The notes: generated from the sequence alone by a model not told the origin. DNA of 57,558 bases from Gammaproteobacteria bacterium (GCA_026707905.1 JAPOVY010000001.1:1-57558); one strand, 5' to 3'; positions 1 through 9,541 are shown, counted from the stretch's first letter. Numbers and translations: made by a program.

Positions 1-219
1 AGCGCGAGGTCCGAAGATCCCCCGCTTTCACCCTTAGGTCGTATGCGGTATTAGCGCCAGTCTCCTGGCGTTATTCCCCACTACTAGGTAGATTCCTACG
101 CGTTACTCACCCGTCCGCCACTGGGTTGGTACTCCCGAAGGAGTCCTCCCCGTTCGACTTGCATGTATGAAACCTGCCGCCAACGTTCAATCTGAGCCAT
201 GATCAAACTCTTCAATCAA
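1..219 (-). rRNA. rrs: 16S ribosomal RNA, 5' end (partial)
   Basis: The minus strand carries the universal 16S start AGAGTTTGATCATGGCTCAG (complement near 195-214), followed by the GCAAGTCGAACGG and GGCGGACGGGTGAGTAACGCG blocks. The gene runs off the left edge, so only about the first 219 bases are present. The pattern, including the TAATACCGCATACG region, fits Gammaproteobacteria. Bases just after the 27F site differ from the usual class sequence: ACGTTGGCGGCAGGTTTCATACATGC here against ACGCTGG and GGCCTAACACATGC in E. coli. The exact 5' end is estimated from alignment to E. coli by eye. Confidence 0.95.
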
Positions 220-330
220 AGATTGGTTTGCTCACGCATCGAATCCCCACGAATGAGAATCAAATCGCAAGCGTGTTTGTTTGTGCTCTCAGCTCATATG
301 AATCAAGCGCCCACACGAATGGCTTGTTCT

Positions 331-345
331 GATTTTTAAAGAGCG
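331..345 (-). promoter_or_regulatory. boxA-like rrn antitermination element in the 16S leader
   Basis: The minus strand reads CGCTCTTTAAAAATC about 110 bases upstream of the 16S start. It matches the boxA core (GCTCTTTAA) that recruits NusB/S10 antitermination factors on rRNA leaders. The rest of the leader (220-398) shows no other recognisable gene. Confidence 0.7.
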
Positions 346-398
346 ACCCCGTTCGCTGAGGGCAACAGTGCCTGCCGCCTTCGGCAAAGGGGTGGGAG

Positions 399-426
399 AT
401 TATAGGTACTTCCGATATCGATGCAA
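399..426 (-). promoter_or_regulatory. rrn promoter (sigma70 type)
   Basis: On the minus strand a -35 box TTGCAT (complement of 421-426) and a perfect -10 box TATAAT (complement of 399-404) are separated by 16 bases. The start site would fall near 392, about 170 bases before the 16S 5' end. A GC-rich stretch (CTCCCACCCC) follows the -10, which resembles the discriminator of stringently controlled rRNA promoters. The -35 box directly abuts the tyrS stop codon, so any UP element must lie inside the tyrS coding sequence. Confidence 0.75.
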
Positions 427-1710
427 CTAACTAAGAGTTTCACCCTCGTGAACGCACATTGCCCATGATTTTTTCCCGCGTCTGAGCAAATGAAATCGCC
501 CAAACATTGCGCTTACTCGGGTTAAGGACGCATCGATTTTCTCAATCTTTCGATTATTAACACTGATACCACCTTGCTGAACTAGCGCTCGCGCACGCCC
601 TTTTGACTCAGCCAATCCGACAGCCACTAGACCGCTAAGGACATCTTCGTTTTCATCGATCACTGCACACGGCACACCATCGAGTTGAAGTTGAGCCAGA
701 TCGTTTTCAGTGAGTCGCTCAATTTCGCCGCCAAAAAGGGCCTCTGTAATACGCTCTGCAGACCGAGCGCCCGGAACACCATGAACGAGCTCTGTTATCT
801 TCGACGCTAAATAGCGTTGACCTTCACGTCGTGACGGCTCTGTCTCGTGAGTACCAGCAATCGCATTGATCTCATCAATGTCATCGTACGTAAAGTAATG
901 CAAGAATGGTCGAACGTCCGCGTCGTCCATGTTCATCCAAAACTGATAAAACGCATACGGCGATGTGAGATTAGGATCTAGCCAGATGGCGCCACCCGTG
1001 CTTTTACCAAATTTCTTGCCGTCGCTGCGTTCAACTAAGGGCAGTGTCAAAGCGAATGAGGAACCACCTTCGGCACGGCGGATCAAATCTACGCCGCTCA
1101 CGATATTGCCCCACTGGTCATTCCCACCAACTTGGACTGTGCAGTTGTAATCTCGATAGAGATGCAGGAAATCAAGTGCTTGCACCAATGCGTAACTGAA
1201 TTCCGTGTACGAAATTCCGCCACCTTCACGCTCGAGACGCGACTTGATCGCGTCACGTTGAATGAGCGAATTGACTGAGAAGTGTTTCCCTACGTCGCGG
1301 AGAAATTCAATCAGATTCGTCTCGCTTGCCCAGTCGTAGTTGTTTACGGCTAACGCAGCATTCGAACCCTCGAAACTGACAAATCGACTGGTCTGTTCCT
1401 CGAGTCGGGCCACCCATTCATTTACGACCTCGGTCGGATTGAGTTGCCGTTCTTCATCACGTCCCGACGGGTCGCCGATTAAACCGGTCGCGCCGCCAAC
1501 TAAAACGATGGGTCTGTGACCACACTGTTGAAACCTGCCAAGCGCCATCAGGGGAACTAGGTTGCCTACATGAAGGCTTGGTGCGGTAGGATCGAAGCCA
1601 CAATAAACCGTTCTTGATGCACTAGCTAAGTGATCGTCGAATTCATGCTCGTGGGAGCGTTGCACGAGCATTCCGCGAGCATCAAGTTCTTTGAGAATCT
1701 CAGGCATCAA
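427..1710 (-). CDS. tyrS: Tyrosyl-tRNA synthetase
   Basis: Class I aminoacyl-tRNA synthetase that charges tRNA-Tyr with tyrosine in the cytoplasm. The 427-residue length fits the family. The HIGH-type motif appears as PSLHVGN near residues 44-50, after the typical YCGFDPTAPS lead-in. VGGNDQWGN near residue 197 is part of the tyrosine site, and KFGKST near residue 233 is the KMSKS loop. The C-terminal 70 residues (GLAESKGRARALVQQGG and following) form an S4-like RNA-binding domain. The gene lies just upstream of the rRNA operon and points towards it, an arrangement also known in Pseudomonas (tyrZ-rrn). The start is an ATG followed by a second ATG one codon later; either could be used. It is divergent from the M23 peptidase gene. 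Confidence 0.97.
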   Translation of the reverse strand: MMPEILKELDARGMLVQRSHEHEFDDHLASASRTVYCGFDPTAPSLHVGNLVPLMALGRFQQCGHRPIVLVGGATGLIGDPSGRDEERQLNPTEVVNEWVARLEEQTSRFVSFEGSNAALAVNNYDWASETNLIEFLRDVGKHFSVNSLIQRDAIKSRLEREGGGISYTEFSYALVQALDFLHLYRDYNCTVQVGGNDQWGNIVSGVDLIRRAEGGSSFALTLPLVERSDGKKFGKSTGGAIWLDPNLTSPYAFYQFWMNMDDADVRPFLHYFTYDDIDEINAIAGTHETEPSRREGQRYLASKITELVHGVPGARSAERITEALFGGEIERLTENDLAQLQLDGVPCAVIDENEDVLSGLVAVGLAESKGRARALVQQGGISVNNRKIEKIDASLTRVSAMFGRFHLLRRGKKSWAMCVHEGETLS

Positions 1711-1932
1711 AGGAGCTTCTGAAAAAAGGAAAATTTAAGGTACGTATTTTCGATAAAATCCCGACTACCTAAATGTGCAGTCATATGGCTCGTACCGCTT
1801 GCCGCGTTTTCGTGTCGGCGAACGCGCCTGTTTCCGCATTTTTGACGGTCCCAAGCTACTACGAATTGTGACTCGTCAAATCTGTGGTCTACAAGGACGT
1901 AGATCAGGCTCGACACACGGAGTGGTAACGAG

Positions 1933-3300
1933 ATGAATTTTGCAAATTCCCAAGGGGCGAATGCTGGAGTAGGTACCGTCAATCCATTTCTCAAGAAATT
2001 CCCGGTAAGAGCTGCGTGCGGTGCGGTCATTGCGATCGTGGTTTACCTTTCAGCGCAGGCGTACCTCGCCTTTCCTTCGCCGGACAATATTCCGTCGAGC
2101 GTACCGACAGAACCGGTCAAATCTCAATCCGAGCTAGGGAATATCCCACCATTACCACGGATCGACTACGATCATCCACCTGCGCCGCGTCTCGTGTCGC
2201 ATCAGATAAAACCTGGCGATACGTTAGGTGCACTCTTAGGCTCGTTCGGTACCGATGAGCGAGACATTAATCGTATTGTTACTTGTCGAGGCGAATGCCG
2301 ACAGCTACATAAATTGATCCCGGGGGCTACGCTGATTACTCGATTGACACACGATAGCCGTTTGATATCAGTTGGGCAATCGCTCCCATATGGCCAGATC
2401 CAGCAGTATCGTGTCTACCCTGATAGCGTGGAAGTCACTTTGTCCCCTCTTGAACGCCGGTCCATTCCAACATACAAGCATGTTGTCATTCATGACGGTG
2501 AATCGCCTATTAGCGCGGCACTTCGCACGGGAGGTATTAAAGAAGCGACGGTATTAAGAGCCACGCAGATTCTCGAATATGACATTGACTTTTGGCGAAA
2601 CGTGTATCCCAATGACGACTTCGAAATCTATTTTGATCAGATTTTTGTTAACGACGAATATGTTCAAGATGGCGATATCCATGTATTGCGGTTTACCAAT
2701 CGCGGTAGATTGCACGAAGCGTATTTACATACCGACGGACTTCATTACGAAGCCGACGGTTCAGCTATTCAGAAGCAATTCTTGAAAGCACCATTGCGTT
2801 ACAAGCGGATATCGTCAAATTTCTCAAACGCGCGGAAACACCCCATCCTCGGTTACACGCGAGCCCACAGGGGGGTCGACTACGCAGCGCCGAGAGGTAC
2901 GCCGATTCGATCCACCGCAGACGGTGTTGTCAGCAGCGTTGTGCGTAATGATCGTGCTGCCGGGAATTACCTCGCAGTCAACCACTCAAACGGTTACGTA
3001 ACGAGATATATGCATTTAAGCGGATTCGCATCCGGCATCACGAACGGTACACGCGTAACTCGGGGTAGTACGATTGGGTATGTTGGTTCGACGGGATTAA
3101 GTACGGGACCTCATCTACACTACGAAGTCATAAAGAATGGCCGGCACCTCAATCCACTCACCGTACCGAACCCAAGTGTTGAGAGTCTTGAAGGGCCACA
3201 ACGGGGCCTCTTCTTGGCGAACGTCGAAACCTATCTAAATACGCTCGAAGGGCTTCGCGAACAGAATCTGATCGTCGAACCAGTCGCTGTCGCTCAATAA
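1933..3300 (+). CDS. OapA/M23-family murein endopeptidase (MepM-like)
   Basis: Predicted periplasmic zinc endopeptidase that cuts peptidoglycan cross-links. The 455-residue protein has an N-terminal membrane anchor near residues 28-50, an OapA/LysM-like segment (HQIKPGDTLGALL, about 90-130) and a C-terminal M23 lysostaphin domain. Zinc ligands are visible as HRGVD near residues 311-315 and HLHYE near 394-398. It matches the MepM/YebA group, whose N-terminal domain shields the active site. The gene starts 222 bases from divergent tyrS and ends 17 bases before anmK, so the two probably form a cell-wall turnover operon, as in Pseudomonas. The ATG at 1933 has an upstream GGAG. The specific bond cleaved cannot be read from sequence. 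Confidence 0.9.
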   Translation: MNFANSQGANAGVGTVNPFLKKFPVRAACGAVIAIVVYLSAQAYLAFPSPDNIPSSVPTEPVKSQSELGNIPPLPRIDYDHPPAPRLVSHQIKPGDTLGALLGSFGTDERDINRIVTCRGECRQLHKLIPGATLITRLTHDSRLISVGQSLPYGQIQQYRVYPDSVEVTLSPLERRSIPTYKHVVIHDGESPISAALRTGGIKEATVLRATQILEYDIDFWRNVYPNDDFEIYFDQIFVNDEYVQDGDIHVLRFTNRGRLHEAYLHTDGLHYEADGSAIQKQFLKAPLRYKRISSNFSNARKHPILGYTRAHRGVDYAAPRGTPIRSTADGVVSSVVRNDRAAGNYLAVNHSNGYVTRYMHLSGFASGITNGTRVTRGSTIGYVGSTGLSTGPHLHYEVIKNGRHLNPLTVPNPSVESLEGPQRGLFLANVETYLNTLEGLREQNLIVEPVAVAQ

Positions 3301-3317
3301 TCGAAACGTAGTCAAGC

Positions 3318-4415
3318 ATGTTGTTTGTCGGCGCTATGACCGGCACCAGCGTCGACGGCTTGGATCTTGCCCTGCTTGACTTGCCGACAGATCTAAAACC
3401 TCAAGCTGCTCGAACTGCGCCGTTTCCGCCGTCTTTGCAGAGGCGATTGCTCGCGCTAAACTCACCTGAGCGCGATGAGATCTTTCGTATGGGTGAAGCG
3501 CATGTCGAGCTCGGAATCTTCATCGCCTCGACGTGCCTTGAGTTTATTTCAGAGCTCGGATTAGAGCCTAAAGAAATCCGTGCGATCGGCAGCCATGGTC
3601 AGACAATACGACACCACCCAAATGTAGATTTCCCATTTTCGGTCCAAATCGGTAGTGGGCATGTGATCGCTGAAAAGACTGGCATCGATGTCGTCGCGGA
3701 CTTTCGAGGTCGTGATATTGCCGCAGGCGGTCAGGGCGCACCGTTAGTACCAAACTACCACCGTGCTGTGTTCGGCGGAGAGAAGAATTTGCGTGTCATC
3801 GTCAACATTGGCGGTATCGCGAACGTCTCAATACTGAGTCCCGAAGGCACCGCAACTAAGGGCTTTGATACGGGCCCCGGAAACGCGCTCCTGGACGCAT
3901 GGGTGCAAGAATGTCGTGACGAAGCTTACGACATAGGAGGGACTTGGGCAATGTCCGGCGAGGTCCACGAGCCATTACTTGAACAGCTTCTGAATGATCC
4001 GTACTACGAGGCAGTCCCACCTAAGAGCACAGGAAAGGAACATTTCAATTTACTGTATTTACATAACTACATGGCCGAGTTTCCAAACATCGCGCAAGCG
4101 GACGTTCAGGCCACCCTGCTTGAGCTAACGACCCAGACAATTACGTCTGCAATTGAACAGTACGCGAACGCATGTGTCGACATCGTCGTGTGTGGTGGCG
4201 GTCGTCTGAATGGTTACCTTATGGGTCGCCTTACGGAGCTGAATAAGAAACGTGTAGTAAATACATCCGAATCGCTTGGGATTGACGGCGACGCAATAGA
4301 AGCAGCCGCATTCGCATACTTGGCGTGGCAATTCATGGAGGGATTGCCCGGCAATCAACCAGACGTAACCGGCGCTACTGGCTCGCGTGTATTGGGCTGT
4401 CTATATCCCGCTTAA
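3318..4415 (+). CDS. anmK: Anhydro-N-acetylmuramic acid kinase
   Basis: Cytoplasmic kinase that opens and phosphorylates 1,6-anhydro-MurNAc to MurNAc-6-P during murein recycling. The 365-residue length is normal for AnmK. The family signature GAMTGTSVDG is at residues 5-14, the GSHGQT motif follows near residue 92, and the phosphate-binding segments NIGGIANV (about 166) and DTGPGNALLDAW (about 186) and the CGGGRLNG adenosine motif (about 291) are intact. It follows the M23 peptidase with a 17-base gap and converges with erpA. Together they link murein hydrolysis to sugar recovery. Confidence 0.97.
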   Translation: MLFVGAMTGTSVDGLDLALLDLPTDLKPQAARTAPFPPSLQRRLLALNSPERDEIFRMGEAHVELGIFIASTCLEFISELGLEPKEIRAIGSHGQTIRHHPNVDFPFSVQIGSGHVIAEKTGIDVVADFRGRDIAAGGQGAPLVPNYHRAVFGGEKNLRVIVNIGGIANVSILSPEGTATKGFDTGPGNALLDAWVQECRDEAYDIGGTWAMSGEVHEPLLEQLLNDPYYEAVPPKSTGKEHFNLLYLHNYMAEFPNIAQADVQATLLELTTQTITSAIEQYANACVDIVVCGGGRLNGYLMGRLTELNKKRVVNTSESLGIDGDAIEAAAFAYLAWQFMEGLPGNQPDVTGATGSRVLGCLYPA

Positions 4416-4433
4416 TATCTAGAGCACCTATTA

Positions 4434-4766
4434 CTACAAGGCAAATGAGTTTCCGCATCCGCAGGTGGACGAGGCATTGGGATTGTTCACAACGAACTGC
4501 GATCCCTGAAGATCTTCCTTATAGTCGATCTCAGCCCCAGCGAGATACGGATAACTCATTGAATCGACGACCATCAAAACGCCGCTTCGCTCAACCACTG
4601 CGTCATCCTCGGCTGTTGCGTCATCGAACGTAAAACCGTACGAAAAGCCATTGCAACCACCACCGGTGATAAAGACGCGCAGCTTCAGATCTGGATCGCC
4701 TTCTTCGACGATCAAATCGTGTACTTTCCGCGCGGCACGCTCAGAAAAAAGGATATCGGTGTTCAT
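4434..4766 (-). CDS. erpA: Iron-sulfur cluster insertion protein ErpA
   Basis: A-type Fe-S carrier that hands clusters to target apoproteins, classically IspG/IspH. The 110-residue protein shows the three conserved cysteines of the HesB/IscA fold: one in GGGCNG near residue 38 and two in CGCG near residues 103-105. The N-terminus ([13 protein letters not shown]) is typical. Neighbour order anmK-erpA is conserved in many gammaproteobacteria. The gene is convergent with anmK (18-base gap) and divergent from the CLC gene 29 bases away. Confidence 0.95.
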   Translation of the reverse strand: MNTDILFSERAARKVHDLIVEEGDPDLKLRVFITGGGCNGFSYGFTFDDATAEDDAVVERSGVLMVVDSMSYPYLAGAEIDYKEDLQGSQFVVNNPNASSTCGCGNSFAL

Positions 4767-4795
4767 AGTGTCTAGCCTGAATTTTAGCGGCGCTT

Positions 4796-6115
4796 ATGAC
4801 TGAACCGCTTCCAGATCCGCATCGATCCTTCGACGCGATCCAATACCTACGCCTGAATGCGATGGCGTCTCTCATCGCCATCCTCGCAACCTTGGTCATT
4901 GCTGCTCTATTTCATGCGATCCGACTTTTGTCCTTAGCTGTCGGTATGGAATTGGACCGTTTCGAGGACTCGCCGCTATGGTTGCGATCCGTCCTACCAG
5001 TCGGAGGGTTTCTATTGTTGATGACGTACGTTCGACTCTTTCGTGTCGACGGTCGAGACGTTGGCGGAACCCACACACTCAATCGCATCGCAAACTACAA
5101 CGGCGAATTCCCATGGCGAAACGCAGTCATGCAGTTCGTGAGTGCCGCGACTGCGCTTGCCGCAGGATTTTCCGGTGGACGTGATGGCCCTGGTCTACAC
5201 CTTGGCGCATGGGTGGGATCGGTTTTCCGGTCGCGGCTGAGAGTCACCAAGGCAGAAGCAGACTTACTCATTCGGACCGGAATGACCGCCGCCATTGCGG
5301 CGGGTTTTCACACAACGTTCGCTGCTGTTTTATTTGTCGCCGGCATCATTAAGACGGAACCAATGTCAGCTCGAAGTTTCATTCCGTTGACGATCGCCGC
5401 CGCTCTAGGAAGCGTGCTTTCGACATGGCTCGGTGTTGATCAGCTGCTCGTAGGCACTAGGTTCTACTCAACGCTAGGGGCTATCGAATGGCTGTTTGTC
5501 GTCGCGATGGCGATACCCGTCTTATTGGTGGGCGTCGCCACTATGAGGCTTGTTATCGATTTCACTCGCGTTCGCGGTCCGCTCTATGCCCGGATCATGG
5601 TGATGACGATTCTGACCGCTGGTCTCGCGATCGTGTTTCCCGACGTACTCGGTCTCGGTTTTGACACGTTAACGGCGCTTGAGCAGGATCGGCTTAACGT
5701 CGGTATGTTGTATCTGATTGCATTCGTATCGATCAAGTTACTGCTTACATCTGCCTCCGTCGCGTTTGGTGTGCCTTTAGGGGTCATCGGACCAACCATC
5801 GTCAACGGTGGTGCTCTCGGCGCATTGTGTTACTTGGCGCTTACATTTACTTTTCCCGATCTGGTCGTTGCACCAGTGAGTTTGTACGTTCTCCTCGGCG
5901 CGGCGGCATTACTTGGTACAGTCTTTAACGTTCCGTTCGCCGCAGCCGTGTTCTTCTTGGAACTCACAATGAACCTTTGGCTGACCTTGCAAGTCGCCCT
6001 TACCATCGTGTTAGCTCATGAGTGCAAAATAAAACTCTGGGGAACCCAATCAATCTTTGAAGCCCGTTTGGCAGCGCAAGGTATTAGTGCGCGAGCTCGC
6101 AGCGAATCAGCCTAG
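4796..6115 (+). CDS. CLC-family chloride channel/antiporter, divergent
   Basis: Integral inner-membrane protein of 439 residues with about ten or more hydrophobic segments and the CLC architecture. The selectivity-filter motif appears as GGRDGPGLHLG near residues 128-138 and the second filter segment as GVIGP near residue 330. In characterised CLC proteins the first motif is GREGP and its Glu is the gating and proton-coupling residue; here it is Asp. The usual GSGIP segment is also not clear: the matching region reads DVGGTHTLN. It is therefore a CLC-fold anion transporter of an unusual subgroup, and transport mode and ion are not predictable. It overlaps nothing and ends 10 bases before the hemJ start. 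Confidence 0.85.
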   Translation: MTEPLPDPHRSFDAIQYLRLNAMASLIAILATLVIAALFHAIRLLSLAVGMELDRFEDSPLWLRSVLPVGGFLLLMTYVRLFRVDGRDVGGTHTLNRIANYNGEFPWRNAVMQFVSAATALAAGFSGGRDGPGLHLGAWVGSVFRSRLRVTKAEADLLIRTGMTAAIAAGFHTTFAAVLFVAGIIKTEPMSARSFIPLTIAAALGSVLSTWLGVDQLLVGTRFYSTLGAIEWLFVVAMAIPVLLVGVATMRLVIDFTRVRGPLYARIMVMTILTAGLAIVFPDVLGLGFDTLTALEQDRLNVGMLYLIAFVSIKLLLTSASVAFGVPLGVIGPTIVNGGALGALCYLALTFTFPDLVVAPVSLYVLLGAAALLGTVFNVPFAAAVFFLELTMNLWLTLQVALTIVLAHECKIKLWGTQSIFEARLAAQGISARARSESA

Positions 6116-6125
6116 GAATGAATCT

Positions 6126-6554
6126 GTGTATCTCACTATTAAGTCACTACACCTAATCACCATGGTCGCCTGGTTCGCCGCGATGTTTTACCTGCCGAGG
6201 TTGTTTATTTACCACTGCACGGCACCAAATGCGGAAGCAGCGGAAATGCTCACAACCATGGAGCATCGGTTATATCGTGCCATCATGACGCCGGCTGCTT
6301 TACTCACCTTGATCTTTGGCGTTTGGTTAGTGTTGCTGAACTGGGCTGCGTATCAAACTGCACTTTGGTTCTGGGTTAAATTGTTGTGCGTACTGGCGTT
6401 GTTCGCGTACCACGGTATGTGTGGTGGCATGGTTCGTGCCTTCCGCGACAATTCCAATCAACGAAGCCAAAAGTTCTATCGCGTATTCAATGAAGTGCCG
6501 TTGCTATTCCTGGTACTGATTGTGTTGCTCGCGGTATTTAAACCAAACATCTAG
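6126..6554 (+). CDS. hemJ: Protoporphyrinogen IX oxidase HemJ (UPF0093/CopD-like)
   Basis: Membrane enzyme that oxidises protoporphyrinogen IX to protoporphyrin IX, the penultimate haem step. I chose the GTG at 6126 because the protein then begins [20 protein letters not shown], matching the usual HemJ start, and gives the standard 142 residues; an AGGAAT lies just upstream. Four hydrophobic helices are visible. The conserved His in the first helix (SLHLI) and the YLPRLFIYH motif near residue 25 fit the haem-binding site of the family. A longer reading from 6057 would overlap the CLC gene and add an unlikely basic leader. It sits 23 bases before hemL, so two haem-pathway genes are paired. Confidence 0.9.
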   Translation: MYLTIKSLHLITMVAWFAAMFYLPRLFIYHCTAPNAEAAEMLTTMEHRLYRAIMTPAALLTLIFGVWLVLLNWAAYQTALWFWVKLLCVLALFAYHGMCGGMVRAFRDNSNQRSQKFYRVFNEVPLLFLVLIVLLAVFKPNI

Positions 6555-6577
6555 CTCGCCCTTCAGGTTTATCGGAA

Positions 6578-7864
6578 ATGACACTTGAAACTTCCGACGC
6601 GCTCTACGAGCGTGCGTCTAGAGTCATACCCGGTGGCGTGAACTCACCAGTCAGAGCGTTTCGAGGCGTCGGAGGAACACCGGTGTTCTTTAGCGAAGCG
6701 GATGGTGCCTTCATCACCGACGTCGATGGCAATCGATACATCGATTACGTCGCCTCGTGGGGACCAATGCTTCAAGGCTTCTCATACAAACCTGTGGTCG
6801 ACGCAGTTCGCGAACAAGCCCAACTCGCAATGAGCTTCGGTGCGCCGACCGAAATCGAAGTGAAGATGGCAGAACTGATCTGTGATCTTGTACCCAGCGT
6901 CGAAAAGGTCCGTATGGTCAATTCAGGTACTGAGGCAACGATGTCGGCCATCCGGTTGGCGCGCGGAATCACGGGTCGCGACAAAATCGTGAAATTCGAA
7001 GGCGGGTTTCACGGTCACGGAGATTCGCTGTTAGTCAAGGCGGGCTCAGGTGTACTTACTTTGGGATTGCCTGATTCCCCTGGCGTACCAGCTGACCTAG
7101 CGCAACACACGCTCACGGTTCCTTACAACGACCTTAATGCAATCGAACGAGTGTTCGATACCTATGGGCAAGCAATAGCCGCGGTCATCGTCGAACCAGT
7201 CGCTGGCAACATGGGATGCATTCCACCCTTGCCTGGTTTTCTCGAGGGCCTCCGCTCTCAGACCACAGATCACAATACGCTGTTGATTTTTGATGAAGTC
7301 ATGACCGGGTTCCGCGTCGCGCCTGGTGGCGCACAGCAGCTATACGACGTAAAACCCGATCTAACAACACTCGGCAAAGTGATAGGCGGAGGTTTACCCG
7401 TTGGCGCATTCGGTGGACGAGCGGACTTAATGGATCAATTAGCACCCGTCGGCTCGATCTATCAATCCGGCACATTGTCCGGAAACCCTCTGGCGATGCA
7501 ATCAGGCTACGCGCTTCTGAGTTCACTTGATGCAAATCAGTATTCGTCGCTCGAACAACAAACAACACGTCTCGTTTCCGAACTCAAAGAGCGAGCGCGA
7601 ACGAACGGGATCAAGGTGGTCATAAATAGCGTCTGTGCGATGTTCAGCATCTTTTTCACAGATCAACCGGCAGTAACCTGCTATTCAGAAGTAAATGTAG
7701 CAGACACAGATCGCTATCGTAGGTTCTTTCACGGAATGCTCTCTGAAGGCGTCTACTTCGCACCATCGCCTTTTGAAGCGGCATTTGTAAGTACTTGCCA
7801 TACCGATGCAATCCTCGACTCCACTCTAACCGCAGTCGACAAGGTTTTTTCAACGCTCGCATGA
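6578..7864 (+). CDS. hemL: Glutamate-1-semialdehyde 2,1-aminomutase
   Basis: PLP enzyme that converts glutamate-1-semialdehyde to 5-aminolevulinate in the C5 haem pathway. The 428-residue length is typical. The N-terminus [17 protein letters not shown], the FHGHGD segment near residue 147 and the PLP lysine Lys267 in [17 protein letters not shown] are all present. Its presence indicates tetrapyrrole synthesis from glutamyl-tRNA. It follows hemJ closely, and its TGA stop overlaps the ATG of the kinase gene (ATGA), which suggests translational coupling. Confidence 0.97.
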   Translation: MTLETSDALYERASRVIPGGVNSPVRAFRGVGGTPVFFSEADGAFITDVDGNRYIDYVASWGPMLQGFSYKPVVDAVREQAQLAMSFGAPTEIEVKMAELICDLVPSVEKVRMVNSGTEATMSAIRLARGITGRDKIVKFEGGFHGHGDSLLVKAGSGVLTLGLPDSPGVPADLAQHTLTVPYNDLNAIERVFDTYGQAIAAVIVEPVAGNMGCIPPLPGFLEGLRSQTTDHNTLLIFDEVMTGFRVAPGGAQQLYDVKPDLTTLGKVIGGGLPVGAFGGRADLMDQLAPVGSIYQSGTLSGNPLAMQSGYALLSSLDANQYSSLEQQTTRLVSELKERARTNGIKVVINSVCAMFSIFFTDQPAVTCYSEVNVADTDRYRRFFHGMLSEGVYFAPSPFEAAFVSTCHTDAILDSTLTAVDKVFSTLA

Positions 7865-8904
7865 ACCGCCCACGAATTGACGTATTTGGAATCGGCAACG
7901 CCTTGCTTGACGTTGAATACCGTGTAACTGACGCGTTTCTCGTCGAACACGGCATAGAAAAACGCCGCATGACGCTCGTCGATAAAGATCGAATGTTGCG
8001 ACTCATCAATGCCCTCGAAGAGGACGCCATATCCTCAAATTGCGGCGGTTCAGTAGCGAACACGATGTACGCCATGCGTGGTTTTGGTCGTCGTACGTAC
8101 CTTACCTGTCGAGTCGCGCCAGATGAAGCTGGTCGACATTTCGTCATGCAACTCGAAAGTGCCGGCATCGGGACCAACACGATTTTGCCTAGTGACGATG
8201 GCGTTACAGGACGCTGCCTCGTGCTTATCACACGAGACGCCGAACGGACGATGAATACCTGTCTTGGTGTGTCTGACCAGCTCCTATCGACCCAAGTGGA
8301 AACAGAAACCCTTCGCAATTCGAAGAGCATATTTATCGAAGGCTATCTTGCATCGTCTGATACCGGACATCTTGCGGCTAAGCGTGCTCGTGAAATCGCT
8401 GATGACTACAAACTTGAAACGAACTTGACCTTAGCGGACACGAGCATGGTGAAGATGTTTCGACCTCAACTTGAAACGATCATAGGGAATGGCTTGACCC
8501 GTGTATTCGCGAACATCGACGAGGCACTTGAGTGGTGTCGTACTGACCGACTCGACATCGCACTAACCCAGCTGCGCGAAATTGCACGTGAGGCAGTCAT
8601 TACGCTTGGTCCAGGTGGTTGCTCAATCAACACAGGGACGACTCGTATTCACGTGGACGCGTTCCCCGTAAAACCGATCGACTTGAATGGTGCAGGAGAT
8701 ATGTTCGCTGCGGCGTACCTCACCGCGATCCGTGATCATGACACAGAAAGCGCCGCACGCTTTGCCAATTTCGCTGCATCACGTGTTATTCAGTACACAG
8801 GCGCACGTCTTAGATCGACTTCCGCGTATGACGCGATTAGTCGACAGTACTTGACGATCCAAGAAAAGGCACTGACCGGTCAAGTACGAGTGTCTTCGGC
8901 GTAA
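7861..8904 (+). CDS. PfkB-family carbohydrate/adenosine kinase
   Basis: Cytoplasmic ribokinase-type kinase of 347 residues. I start it at the ATG overlapping the hemL stop, giving [19 protein letters not shown], a normal PfkB N-terminus. The [13 protein letters not shown] segment near residue 61 is the substrate-binding motif, and [14 protein letters not shown] near residue 275 is the anion-hole/catalytic-base motif with Asp in GAGD. The protein resembles the adenosine kinase/sugar kinase branch found in many proteobacteria, but the substrate is uncertain. Its 3' end overlaps the 3' end of sfsA by 68 bases in convergent orientation. Confidence 0.88.
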   Translation: MNRPRIDVFGIGNALLDVEYRVTDAFLVEHGIEKRRMTLVDKDRMLRLINALEEDAISSNCGGSVANTMYAMRGFGRRTYLTCRVAPDEAGRHFVMQLESAGIGTNTILPSDDGVTGRCLVLITRDAERTMNTCLGVSDQLLSTQVETETLRNSKSIFIEGYLASSDTGHLAAKRAREIADDYKLETNLTLADTSMVKMFRPQLETIIGNGLTRVFANIDEALEWCRTDRLDIALTQLREIAREAVITLGPGGCSINTGTTRIHVDAFPVKPIDLNGAGDMFAAAYLTAIRDHDTESAARFANFAASRVIQYTGARLRSTSAYDAISRQYLTIQEKALTGQVRVSSA

Positions 8905-9541
8905 TCTCACACCGATAAGCAAGGACCTCTACTCCCGCAGCGACCGCATCGCGCACAGCAGCGTCATACACAGGATCGATATCGTCTGCGATCGCCACCT
9001 GATTGATTCCTGTATGTGCAACACAGAAGAGAAGAACCGCACGTTCGCCACGCTTTACACACCGGTGCAGTGCATTGACATGTTTCGTAGCGCGTGCACT
9101 TCTGGCATCCGGAAAGACTCCCACCTTCTCTCGTAAGTAGGTGACGTTCTTAACTTCAATGAAGACGTCTTCGTTACCGAAATCGAAGCGACCTGCTTCA
9201 TCAGGAATCTTCACTTCACTCTGGAACTCGCCGTTGCGAAGTCCGTCGATCGTATGAGTAGCTAACGCTTCTTTGACGATACGATTCGCCCGGTTCGTGT
9301 TAACGCAAATAAGATGGTCTTCGGGCGTCTGGACGATTTCAAGGCTACCTCGTAGTTTTCGGTTGGGATTGTCGCTAACTGAAAAGTAGACGGGAAAACC
9401 AGGAAATACACACGCCGACATAGCGCCGGTGTTTGCACAATGGATCGTGTCACGCGTGCCATCAGGCAAACGCACGTCGACAAGGAACCTCTTATAACGA
9501 CGCACCATGGTAGCCTGATGCAATGCAGGTTCAAATCTCAT
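8837..9541 (-). CDS. sfsA: SfsA family protein (sugar fermentation stimulation protein A)
   Basis: 234-residue SfsA family protein. Recognisable features are RYKRFLVDV near residue 14, HCANTGAM near residue 34, the VNTNRANRIVKEAL segment near 80 and IEVKNVTY near 127. The last has an acidic-Lys pattern like a PD-(D/E)XK nuclease core, in line with the fold proposed for the family. E. coli SfsA was described as DNA-binding and affecting maltose genes; its molecular role is poorly known. sfsA-dksA linkage is conserved in gammaproteobacteria, though here they are divergent. The 3' end overlaps the PfkB kinase gene. Confidence 0.93.
   Translation of the reverse strand: MRFEPALHQATMVRRYKRFLVDVRLPDGTRDTIHCANTGAMSACVFPGFPVYFSVSDNPNRKLRGSLEIVQTPEDHLICVNTNRANRIVKEALATHTIDGLRNGEFQSEVKIPDEAGRFDFGNEDVFIEVKNVTYLREKVGVFPDARSARATKHVNALHRCVKRGERAVLLFCVAHTGINQVAIADDIDPVYDAAVRDAVAAGVEVLAYRCEITPKTLVLDRSVPFLGSSSTVD

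Noticed and set aside
7656-8330. 224-residue minus-strand open frame opposite hemL and the PfkB kinase
   Set aside because: Both plus-strand genes are clearly real; the antisense frame reflects codon bias and has no recognisable domain.
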